Source: Candidatus Eiseniibacteriota bacterium
GTDB lineage: Bacteria > Eisenbacteria > RBG-16-71-46
DNA length: 5,140 bases
Direction: 5' to 3'
NCBI GenBank assembly: GCA_903921835.1
Contig: CAIXRL010000290.1
Coordinates: 1 to 5,140 of the forward strand
A program made the translations under genes and the position numbers. Below, piece by piece: positions 1-5,140 of the stretch. How positions within the stretch are numbered: position 1 is the stretch's first letter; the number at the start of each line of letters is the position of its first letter. Below the pieces are notes generated by a model. The model worked only from the letters and a program-made list of their open reading frames with translations. It was not told the DNA's origin and did not search any database.

Positions 1-369
1 CCAAACAAGGCGGTGGGCCTCACGCAGGCGTTTCGCAAGGCCCGCAAGACCGCCCCGGCATACGCCTCGCGCCCGCTCATCGTCTGCGACCTGACCGGCG
101 AGCGCTACCGGACCCTCGAGTGGAGTCTCGCCCTGGTGCGCGCCCTGGGGGACCTGCACCTTTCCCCGGAGACGCCGAAGGGCGCGGAACTCTGGCACCC
201 CGCCGACTGCGTCGGCGACACGGGGGCCGCCAGCGGCGCGCTGAGCGTGGCGTGGGGCGCCGTGGCGATGCGCAAGCGATATGCGTTTTCGAAACACGTG
301 ATCACGTGGGGAGCCTCGGATGGATCGTTGCGAGCATGCGTCCTGCTCGCGCGCGACCAGGAGGATTGA
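1..369 (+). CDS. Thiolase / beta-ketoacyl-synthase-like protein, 3' part (5' end outside window)
   Basis: The frame is open from the first base, so the gene begins upstream and only the last 122 residues are seen. They resemble the C-terminal half of the thiolase fold. The block CVGDTGAASGA (residues 70-80) sits where ketosynthases have the K-x-x-x-GHT-GAAG motif. WGASDGSLRACVLL (103-116) sits where they have the final GFGG-T-N-A strand. The segment VCDLTGERYR (28-37) matches, from memory, a group of thiolase-like proteins encoded beside DUF2169 and DUF4150 genes in T6SS islands. The catalytic His of GHT is Asp here and the GFGG loop is not conserved, so it may not be a condensing enzyme. Its stop codon lies one base before the GTG of the DUF4150 gene, and its last codons contain that gene's ribosome binding site, which indicates an operon. 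Family assignment is moderate; its role in secretion is unknown. Confidence 0.6.
   Translation, partial: PNKAVGLTQAFRKARKTAPAYASRPLIVCDLTGERYRTLEWSLALVRALGDLHLSPETPKGAELWHPADCVGDTGAASGALSVAWGAVAMRKRYAFSKHVITWGASDGSLRACVLLARDQED
359..364 (+). promoter_or_regulatory. Ribosome binding site AGGAGG for the DUF4150 gene
   Basis: A perfect AGGAGG lies six bases upstream of the GTG at 371. It decides the start: the frame is open further upstream, with an ATG at 320, but that ATG lies inside the preceding gene and the extra residues do not look like DUF4150 sequence. Because the site lies within the last codons of the upstream gene, translation of the two genes is probably coupled. Confidence 0.85.
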
Positions 370-370
370 C

Positions 371-1708
371 GTGCCGGCTACAGCGAACGCGAACATGATG
401 TCACTCGTCCACGCGGGCAGTTCCGGGATCAGCATGATCTTCCCGGACGTCTGCAAAACGCCCACGCCGGGCGGCCCGATCCCCATCCCGTACCCGAACA
501 TCGCGCAATCCTCGGACACGGCCGACGGCTCGTCCACGGTGAAGGTGGACGGCAACCCGATCATGCTCAAGGGCTCCAGTTACCGGATGAGCACGGGCGA
601 CGAGGCCGGCAGCGCCATGGGCGTCGTCTCGAACAAGATCAAGGGCAAGGCCGAACCGGCGGCCTACTCGTTCGACGTGAAGGCGGACGGGGCCAATGTC
701 TTCCGGCTCACCGACATGATGCTGCAGAACGTCGGGCAGCCGAACCCGCCCCCCGGCACCAACCTCCAGCCGCCGCTGGTCGGCAAGACGCTCAAGATCG
801 AGGAGTGCAAGAAGACGCAGGCCAAGCGCGAGGACGAGAAGGAGGGCGCGGCGCCCGCCTGGCAGGCCTCCGGCATCGTGCCCAACCACCGCGGCCCGAT
901 CCTCGAGGCCGCGAAGCAGTTCCACTGCGTGCTCTACTTCCGCCAGACCAAGCCGGAGAGCGGACCGTGGATCAACCGTGGCCACCTGCCCAAGCCGCAC
1001 GCCTGCACCGAGGGCACGACCATCGCGTCCACCGAGGTGATCGCGGCGCGCCTGGCCAAGGCCGTCACCGCCGAGCAGAAGAACAAGTTCGCCGAGAAAC
1101 TTGCCAAGGCGACAAAGAACGCGAGCAAGGTGCAGAACTTCCTCGACGATCACTTCCGCAAGAATCCGGACGCGAAGGTGGTCAACCCGCAGGACAACAA
1201 CGACGGCTACTCGCGCGACGCGGCGGACTACGTCGGGCTCGTGGGCGTTCAGATCAACGACGACATGATCGAGCCGCGCAAGGGTGGCGGCTCGCAGACC
1301 GTGAGCTACAAGAAGCGCTGGACGGTGGCGGACTACGACCTGTTCGAGGTGCTCAAGCTGGGCCGCCGCTGCCGCCAGATCAAGGGCGACGAGTGGGGCC
1401 GCCTGAGGAAGTACATCAATACCAAGTGCGGCTGGGACGCGATCCAGCACCGGCCGCAGACGCGCTGGTGCGTGGGCAAGAAGGACATTGCCAAGGGCTC
1501 GGCGCCCATCAGGATGCCGGCCGAGGTCAGGAGGGTGCTGAAGGGCAAGGCGCCGCTGACGCACGCCGTGCAGACGCTGCCGCCGCCGCGCGACCTGATG
1601 AAGGTCCTCGACACGCCGCTTACCGTCGTCTCCGGCAACGGCGTGGCCACGCTCGACGACGAGCAGGCCGTGCGGGACGCGCTCGTCTGCCAGGAATGCG
1701 ACAAGTGA
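371..1708 (+). CDS. DUF4150 (PAAR-like) T6SS effector candidate with divergent EF/CyaA-like C-terminal region
   Basis: The protein has 445 residues and a GTG start chosen from its AGGAGG site. Residues 1 to about 120 are a DUF4150 / Tox-PAAR-like domain: FPDVCKTPTPGGPIPIPYPN at 24-43, then STGDEAGSAMGVVS at 74-87, YSFDVKADG at 99-107 and the end VFRLTDMMLQN at 110-120. In known systems such domains cap the VgrG spike and carry a C-terminal toxin. After a Pro-rich linker (121-135), residues 145-445 are not a family I can name with certainty. Two blocks resemble edema factor/CyaA/ExoY cyclases: SGIVPNHRGPILEAAKQF with VLYFR (168-191) followed by G-HLPK (204-208), and TVADYDLFEVL (318-328), where D321 and D323 match the Mg-binding Asp pair. 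AIQHR (357-361) could be the motif-3 His. A second catalytic Lys is not evident. A CxxC (C440, C443) lies at the C terminus. There is no signal peptide or membrane segment, as expected for spike-delivered cargo. DUF4150 is secure; the toxin assignment is tentative. Confidence 0.85.
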   Translation: MPATANANMMSLVHAGSSGISMIFPDVCKTPTPGGPIPIPYPNIAQSSDTADGSSTVKVDGNPIMLKGSSYRMSTGDEAGSAMGVVSNKIKGKAEPAAYSFDVKADGANVFRLTDMMLQNVGQPNPPPGTNLQPPLVGKTLKIEECKKTQAKREDEKEGAAPAWQASGIVPNHRGPILEAAKQFHCVLYFRQTKPESGPWINRGHLPKPHACTEGTTIASTEVIAARLAKAVTAEQKNKFAEKLAKATKNASKVQNFLDDHFRKNPDAKVVNPQDNNDGYSRDAADYVGLVGVQINDDMIEPRKGGGSQTVSYKKRWTVADYDLFEVLKLGRRCRQIKGDEWGRLRKYINTKCGWDAIQHRPQTRWCVGKKDIAKGSAPIRMPAEVRRVLKGKAPLTHAVQTLPPPRDLMKVLDTPLTVVSGNGVATLDDEQAVRDALVCQECDK

Positions 1709-1713
1709 GGAGG
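1708..1713 (+). promoter_or_regulatory. Ribosome binding site AGGAGG for the downstream partner gene
   Basis: A perfect AGGAGG begins at the last base of the DUF4150 stop codon and lies six bases before the GTG at 1720. It fixes the start of the third gene, whose frame stays open far upstream only because of GC-rich shadow coding. Site, spacing and start codon are the same as for the preceding gene, which suggests matched translation of the pair. Confidence 0.85.
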
Positions 1714-1719
1714 AAGTCC

Positions 1720-2529
1720 GTGAGCAAGCCGTTCACCCGTGAGGAGCGCGACGCCCTGATCGCACGCGCGCGCGCCACCGAGGCCAGGATCTTCCCGCCG
1801 GAGGGGCAGCCGAAGCCGACCCCGCGCCAGAGCGACCGACTGCTCGACCAGCTCTACGAGCAGCTCGCGGAGTACTCGGACCGGCTCCCGCGGGTCGTGC
1901 TGAGCGCCTGCCCGTTCACGGGCGCCCCGCTCAAGCGCGCGTTCGATCCGTTCGATCTCGGCGGGTTCTGGTGGCACAAGGACCGCACGTTCACGCCCGG
2001 GGAGCCAAGGACGCCGCCGTCGTTCCGCGTGCTGCTGGGCGCCGTCGACCTGAACGGGCGCAAGCCGGCCGAGACGCGCGAGCAGGTGCTGGCTGGCCCC
2101 GACGTGCCTTTCGTCGTGCCGAGGCTGCTCGAGCTGGACGGCATGGTTGCGGTGCTGCACCGCGTGCCGATGTCCACCGGCGACGTCTGCTACCCGGTGG
2201 GCTACTTCTCGCAACAGACCTTCGATCCCGAGGACCTGCACCAGCACTGGACCCGTCCCGACCTCGTGTTCACGGACCCGGACGGCGAAGAGGGCTGGAC
2301 GTTCTCGACCGATCCGTGGGATTTCGATCTCGGGCCGTGGATCGCCAGCGGCAGGCTGCGCTGGATCCGCCCGGGGGAGGGCAAGCCCGTCGTGGTCGGC
2401 GCCGAGTCGGGCGAGGCGTGCCCCTACGTGGGGCTGCCGGGAGACCGCCGGCCTCAGCTGCTGGGCGGTGGCGAGCGCGTGCTCGACGAGCTACCCACCG
2501 GCGACCCGCCGGATCCGTTCGGTGACTGA
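1720..2529 (+). CDS. Uncharacterised Trp-rich protein, candidate immunity or accessory protein of the DUF4150 effector
   Basis: The protein has 269 residues and starts at GTG 1720 (VSKPFTREER). I do not recognise a named family. Visible features: a charged helical N terminus (about 5-55, with LLDQLYEQLAEY at 41-52); a conserved-looking core LSACPFTGAPLKRAFDPFDL (61-80) followed by GGFWWHK (81-87); a beta-rich middle; a Trp- and Asp-rich block WTFSTDPWDFDLGPW (193-207); and an acidic, Gly/Pro-rich tail (about 225-269). There is no signal peptide and no hydrophobic segment long enough to cross a membrane, so it should be cytoplasmic. It follows the effector candidate by 11 bases in the same operon. 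That position and its soluble character fit an immunity protein against a cytoplasmic toxin, but a chaperone or a conserved T6SS accessory protein is equally compatible. The function is inferred from context only. Confidence 0.75.
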   Translation: MSKPFTREERDALIARARATEARIFPPEGQPKPTPRQSDRLLDQLYEQLAEYSDRLPRVVLSACPFTGAPLKRAFDPFDLGGFWWHKDRTFTPGEPRTPPSFRVLLGAVDLNGRKPAETREQVLAGPDVPFVVPRLLELDGMVAVLHRVPMSTGDVCYPVGYFSQQTFDPEDLHQHWTRPDLVFTDPDGEEGWTFSTDPWDFDLGPWIASGRLRWIRPGEGKPVVVGAESGEACPYVGLPGDRRPQLLGGGERVLDELPTGDPPDPFGD

Positions 2530-2536
2530 CGAGCGA

Positions 2537-2570
2537 CGCCCCGCGACGCGGTGGTGACGCGCACGGGGCG
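2537..2570. terminator. GC-rich hairpin between convergent genes, probable bidirectional terminator
   Basis: Outer arms CGCCCCG (2537-2543) and CGGGGCG (2564-2570) are perfect complements. Inside them CGCG (2547-2550) pairs with CGCG (2558-2561) around a seven-base loop, giving 11 base pairs with a small internal loop. It lies between the stop codons of the plus-strand operon and vgrG. No T-tract follows on either strand, so it is not a canonical intrinsic terminator; it may act with Rho or simply protect the 3' ends. Confidence 0.5.
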
Positions 2571-2590
2571 CGGCCGGTACGCCATCGGTC

Positions 2591-4861
2591 TCAGTTCGAT
2601 GTGACCTTGGACCCCTTCAGGATCACGTCACCGTCGCCCTTGAGCTGGATGTCCTTGCCCTTGATCTTGATGTCGCCGTTCTTCTCCATCGTGATCTCGG
2701 CGCTGCCGCACTTGAGGGTGATCTTGTCCTTCCCCTCGATCGTGACCTCTTTGGCCTCGAGCCCGAACGCCTTTGCCACGGTCACCTTGTTGGCGCCGTC
2801 GATGCTGACCGTGCTGTCCTTGGTCACCGCCAGCGTCATGGCGTCGTCGACGGAGATGCCCATGTTCTTGGCCACCGTCACGGTCATCGCCTTGCCGACG
2901 CTCATGGTGGCGTCTTCCGCGACCGACATGGTGTACTTGGCGCCCACGTCCTCGCTCAGCGCCTTCCCGATCGATACGGCGCCGGAGCCGGAGAACGTGA
3001 TCGAGCCGTTGCCACCCGCGGACCACGCGGCGTCCTTGGTGACCGCCACGCCCTGCGTGCCGCCGATCGACTCGGTGTGGTTGCCGCCCACGTCGATCTT
3101 GCGGTTCTCGGTGATGGTCTCGCTCTCGTTCTTCTGGACCAGGAGCGTCATGTTCTGGAGGATCGTCTCGTCGTGGTCCTTGAGGACCTTGATCGTCTTG
3201 TTGCCCTTGATCTCCTCGGTCTGGTCGTTGTCCACCTTCTTGTGCCGGTCGTTCCCGACCCACGTGGTCTGGTCGTGTTCGACCTCGGTGTCCATGTTCT
3301 TCTCGGCGTGCAGGAAGAGCTGTTCGTCGCCCTTCTTGTCCTCCAGGCGGATCTCGTTGGCGTTGTCCGCCGAGCCGCCCTTGGAGCTGCGCGAGAGGAT
3401 GCCGCTCTTCGTGGCGCCGTCGGGAAGTGCGAACGGCGAGGCGTTCGCGCCGTTGTAGACGCGGCCGGTGACGATCGGGCGGTCGGGATCGCCCTCGATG
3501 AACTCGACGATCACCTCGTGCCCGACGCGCGGCACGTGCTGCGAGCCCCAGCCGGCGCCGGCCCACGCCTGGGCGACGCGCACCCAGCAGCCGTCGGCGT
3601 CCTCGCGGTCCCAGGGGAAGTGCACCTTCACGCGGCCGAACTTGTCGGTGTTGATCTCGCCCGCACCGACCACGATCGCGGTGTGCGGGCCGGCGATCGA
3701 GGCGCGCGGAGTGATGCGCTCCGGGCGGAATGGCACCTTGCTTGGCTGTGTCACCAGCCGTACCTCGAACAACGTCTCTTCCTTCTCGTTGCCGCCGTCC
3801 TTCTTGGCTTCCTTGCCCGCGGAGCTCCCCGCGTCGAAGCCGGGCTGGAACATCTCGTACTCGGCGCGGATCACGAGCCGTTCGCGGTTGAGATCCTCGC
3901 GCGGGTGCCCTGTCAGCTCGAACAGCGAGCCGGGGTGCGGGCCGCGCGCGTTGCCGCGCGCCAGGCCGCGATCGTGCGGCGCCTGCGTCTCCTCCAGCCG
4001 CAGCCGGGCGTAGGTCTCGCCGCGCGCGGCGCGGTGCGGGTCGCCGCCGCCGCCGGCGTCCATTGCGTCCACGAAGCCGGCGAGCGGATCGTACTGCTCG
4101 AGCCCCGCGTGCTTGTGCTTGAGCGGCCGGCTGAGCTTGGCGATCAGGTCGGCGCGCGGCACTTCGAAGTCGAAGTCGTTCACCGCGAACGCGCCGCTGC
4201 GGACTTCCTGGAGATGCGTCCACTCCGAGAAGTGCTCTTCGCGAGGGTTGGCGTTCTGCTCCGGGTCGATGAACGGAATCTTCTCGTAGGTGGGCACCGC
4301 CTTGAGCGAGGCGCGGTCGTCGCACATGACCATCACGTGCTGGGCCTTCTCGTGGCGGAAGTAGTAGTAGATGCCCTCCTCCTCCATGAGCCGCGACAGG
4401 AAGTCGAAGTAGCTCTCGCGGTACTGCACCGTGTACTCGCGCGCGAGGTAGGTGCCCTGCAGCTTGTCCTCGAGCTGGCCGATGCCGAACTGCCCGATCA
4501 CCTTCTTCACGATCTCGGGCACGGTCAGCTTCTTGTAGATCCTGCTGTCCGAGGCGCGCGTCAGCAGCCAGAAGAACGGCCGCAGCTGGGCGTGGTAGCG
4601 CGTGTAGCGCCCGACGATGCCGGCCTGGCCGAAGCTGGCGATGTGCCCGTTGAAGTAGCGCTCGCCGTCCGGCAGCGCGAGCACGATGGTGGCCTTGTCC
4701 CCGAGCAGGTCGTCGATCTTCAGCGTGGCATCGGGGCTCAGCAGCTCGAGATCGAACAGCGACGGCCGCCCGATCTCCTCGACGCCGCGCACGCGCTGGA
4801 GCTGCAGTTCCTCCGGCTTGAGCGGCGAGACGATGTGGACGTGACGCGTGTCGTGAGCCAT
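2591..4861 (-). CDS. vgrG: Type VI secretion system spike protein VgrG (TssI)
   Basis: The protein has 756 residues and is complete. VgrG trimers form the spike at the end of the Hcp tube and carry PAAR proteins and effectors into target cells. The start MAHDTRHVHIV is chosen because GAGAGGA lies seven bases upstream; an in-frame ATG 44 codons earlier adds only low-complexity residues. The gp27-like region covers about residues 8-375 and includes YRESYFDFLSRLMEEEGIYYYF (147-168 region), a VgrG hallmark. The gp5 OB-fold region (about 387-477) contains DKFGRVKVHFPWDRE, CWVRVAQAWAGAGWG and EGDPDRPIVTGRVYN. The rest (about 478-756) is the beta-helical needle, with NEIRLEDKKG, short repeats and the typical end KGKDIQLKGDGDVILKGSK. 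A Gly/Lys/Glu-rich insertion sits at about 343-366. There is no C-terminal enzymatic extension, so this is a structural VgrG that should rely on separate cargo such as the convergent DUF4150 protein. The family call is certain; the pairing with that cargo is inferred. Confidence 0.97.
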   Translation of the reverse strand: MAHDTRHVHIVSPLKPEELQLQRVRGVEEIGRPSLFDLELLSPDATLKIDDLLGDKATIVLALPDGERYFNGHIASFGQAGIVGRYTRYHAQLRPFFWLLTRASDSRIYKKLTVPEIVKKVIGQFGIGQLEDKLQGTYLAREYTVQYRESYFDFLSRLMEEEGIYYYFRHEKAQHVMVMCDDRASLKAVPTYEKIPFIDPEQNANPREEHFSEWTHLQEVRSGAFAVNDFDFEVPRADLIAKLSRPLKHKHAGLEQYDPLAGFVDAMDAGGGGDPHRAARGETYARLRLEETQAPHDRGLARGNARGPHPGSLFELTGHPREDLNRERLVIRAEYEMFQPGFDAGSSAGKEAKKDGGNEKEETLFEVRLVTQPSKVPFRPERITPRASIAGPHTAIVVGAGEINTDKFGRVKVHFPWDREDADGCWVRVAQAWAGAGWGSQHVPRVGHEVIVEFIEGDPDRPIVTGRVYNGANASPFALPDGATKSGILSRSSKGGSADNANEIRLEDKKGDEQLFLHAEKNMDTEVEHDQTTWVGNDRHKKVDNDQTEEIKGNKTIKVLKDHDETILQNMTLLVQKNESETITENRKIDVGGNHTESIGGTQGVAVTKDAAWSAGGNGSITFSGSGAVSIGKALSEDVGAKYTMSVAEDATMSVGKAMTVTVAKNMGISVDDAMTLAVTKDSTVSIDGANKVTVAKAFGLEAKEVTIEGKDKITLKCGSAEITMEKNGDIKIKGKDIQLKGDGDVILKGSKVTSN
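2744..2932 (-). repeat. Sixteen-residue tandem repeats within the VgrG needle
   Basis: Three consecutive 16-residue units, starting TMSVAEDATMSV, TVTVAKNMGISV and TLAVTKDSTVSI (VgrG residues 644-691), are followed by a partial unit, KVTVAKAFGLEA. The shared pattern is an alternating small/hydrophobic strand, a V-A/T-K/E step, then a second strand and D/G-x-A-M/N. This is a protein-level repeat with a 48-base period, consistent with two beta-helix strands per unit in the spike. Confidence 0.7.
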
Positions 4862-4868
4862 GCGGACA

Positions 4869-4875
4869 TCCTCTC
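4869..4875 (-). promoter_or_regulatory. Ribosome binding site GAGAGGA for vgrG
   Basis: On the minus strand GAGAGGA lies seven bases upstream of the ATG whose first base is 4861. It decides between this start and the in-frame ATG at 4993. An out-of-frame ATG overlaps the site's last bases but leads only into a shadow frame. Confidence 0.7.
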
Positions 4876-4944
4876 CGAAGGAACCGGTACGGCGGGACGG
4901 ACAGGCGGCAGGATACCCGCCGCGCGGCCCGCGGGGCCAGCGTT

Positions 4945-4970
4945 GTTGCGTGCGTTGCTGCGTGCGCAAC
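4945..4970. repeat. Inverted and direct repeats in the vgrG/TPR divergent region
   Basis: GTTGCG (4945-4950) and CGCAAC (4965-4970) form an inverted repeat. A tighter alternative pairs GTTGC (4954-4958) with GCAAC (4966-4970) around a seven-base loop. TGCGTGCG also occurs twice, at 4947 and 4959, 12 bases apart. The position between divergent genes would suit an operator, but no regulator is known and GC-rich DNA yields such patterns by chance. Confidence 0.3.
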
Positions 4971-5012
4971 CACGGGCTGCATTTCGGCCGCATTTCGTGG
5001 CATGCTGCCCCA

Positions 5013-5140
5013 ATGCCGACCGATTCCTACGAAGCCGCCCGAACCCTGCAGCACGCCGGCGACCTTGCCGGCGCGGCCGCGCTCTACGAGCAGGTGGCAG
5101 CCGGGGACCCGTCGCACTTCCGCGCGTTGCACAACCTGGG
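5013..5140 (+). CDS. TPR-repeat protein, 5' part (cut by window end)
   Basis: Only the first 42 residues are visible: MPTDSYEAARTLQHAGDLAG and onward. AARTLQHAGDLAGAAALYEQ, followed by VAAGDPSHFRALHNLG, matches the tetratricopeptide pattern of a small-residue/Leu first helix, GD turn, A-A-x-x-Y second helix and DP turn leading to A-x-x-NLG. TPR repeats form protein-binding superhelices; what this one binds, or whether an enzyme domain follows, cannot be seen. There is no Shine-Dalgarno sequence before the ATG, so it may be leaderless or weakly translated. The ATG at 5002 is in another frame. The gene is divergent from vgrG, and a link to secretion is not shown. Confidence 0.7.
   Translation, partial: MPTDSYEAARTLQHAGDLAGAAALYEQVAAGDPSHFRALHNL

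Larger units (their letters stand above)
4862..5012. promoter_or_regulatory. Divergent intergenic region between vgrG and the TPR gene
   Basis: These 151 bases separate two divergent starts and must hold the promoters of both genes if they are not read from elsewhere. I see no convincing -35/-10 pair on either strand and no GG-N10-GC sigma-54 site. The minus strand carries TATCCT about 50 bases upstream of the vgrG start without a matching -35 box. The part near 4945-4970 contains repeated TGCGTGCG and an inverted GTTGCG/CGCAAC, listed separately. Confidence 0.45.

Noticed and set aside
401..1564. Long minus-strand open frame opposite the DUF4150 gene
   Set aside because: Its Leu/Arg/Val/Asp composition is that of an antisense shadow, and the opposite strand shows clear DUF4150 motifs.
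805..1719. Long upstream extension of the third plus-strand gene
   Set aside because: It overlaps the DUF4150 gene in another frame with repetitive Arg/Gly/Ala composition typical of shadow coding in GC-rich DNA; AGGAGG marks the GTG at 1720.
2601..3458. Plus-strand open frame of 285 codons opposite the VgrG needle
   Set aside because: Its Ser/Leu/Val/Pro-rich sequence looks membrane-like, but it mirrors the repetitive beta-helix codons of vgrG and has no ribosome binding site.
4862..4993. In-frame N-terminal extension of VgrG from an ATG at 4993
   Set aside because: The 44 extra residues are Arg/Gly/Pro-rich and unlike VgrG N termini; a ribosome binding site supports the ATG at 4861.
4995..5015. 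Possible sigma-54 site (TGGCATG...TGC) before the TPR gene
   Set aside because: The spacing and the -12 element do not fit TGGCAC-N5-TTGC, and the match runs into the start codon.
2628..5132. 834-codon minus-strand open frame overlapping vgrG
   Set aside because: Its product is extremely Arg/Gly-rich without domains and it overlaps unmistakable VgrG sequence in another frame.
1..5140. tRNA, rRNA, CRISPR array, insertion sequence or attachment site
   Set aside because: No CRISPR-like spaced direct repeats, transposase motifs, terminal inverted repeats or tRNA-like cloverleaf were seen; nearly all of the window is coding.

Overview
This GC-rich window, with GTG starts and strong AGGAGG ribosome binding sites, looks like the chromosome of a high-GC proteobacterium. 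I cannot name the genus from sequence alone. It is an accessory island of a type VI secretion system (T6SS): a spike protein (VgrG), a PAAR-like DUF4150 effector candidate and associated genes.

Layout. Positions 1-369 (+) hold the 3' end of a thiolase/beta-ketoacyl-synthase-like gene. One base later, 371-1708 (+) encodes a 445-residue protein with an N-terminal DUF4150 (Tox-PAAR-like) domain and a roughly 300-residue C-terminal region that I read as a very divergent relative of the EF/CyaA/ExoY adenylyl cyclase toxins. Eleven bases further on, 1720-2529 (+) encodes a 269-residue, Trp-rich, soluble protein of unknown function that sits where an immunity protein would be expected. These three genes look like one translationally coupled operon. 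A 61-base convergent gap (2530-2590) carries a GC-rich hairpin that probably terminates transcription. On the minus strand, 2591-4861 encodes a full-length 756-residue VgrG (TssI) with gp27-like, gp5-OB and beta-helix needle regions and no extra effector domain. A 151-base divergent intergenic region (4862-5012) follows. At 5013 the start of a plus-strand TPR-repeat gene is seen and is cut by the window end.

How they fit together (inference from known T6SS biology). VgrG forms the trimeric spike on the Hcp tube. The DUF4150 domain should cap the spike tip and carry its C-terminal region as cargo, and the downstream gene may protect the producer or help loading. The KS-like gene belongs to a group often found beside DUF2169/DUF4150 genes. 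It appears to lack the usual catalytic His, so a non-enzymatic role is plausible. The most interesting point is the cargo region: it keeps a DYDLF motif like the metal-binding motif of the edema factor family and a similar N-terminal block, but seems to lack one of the catalytic lysines.
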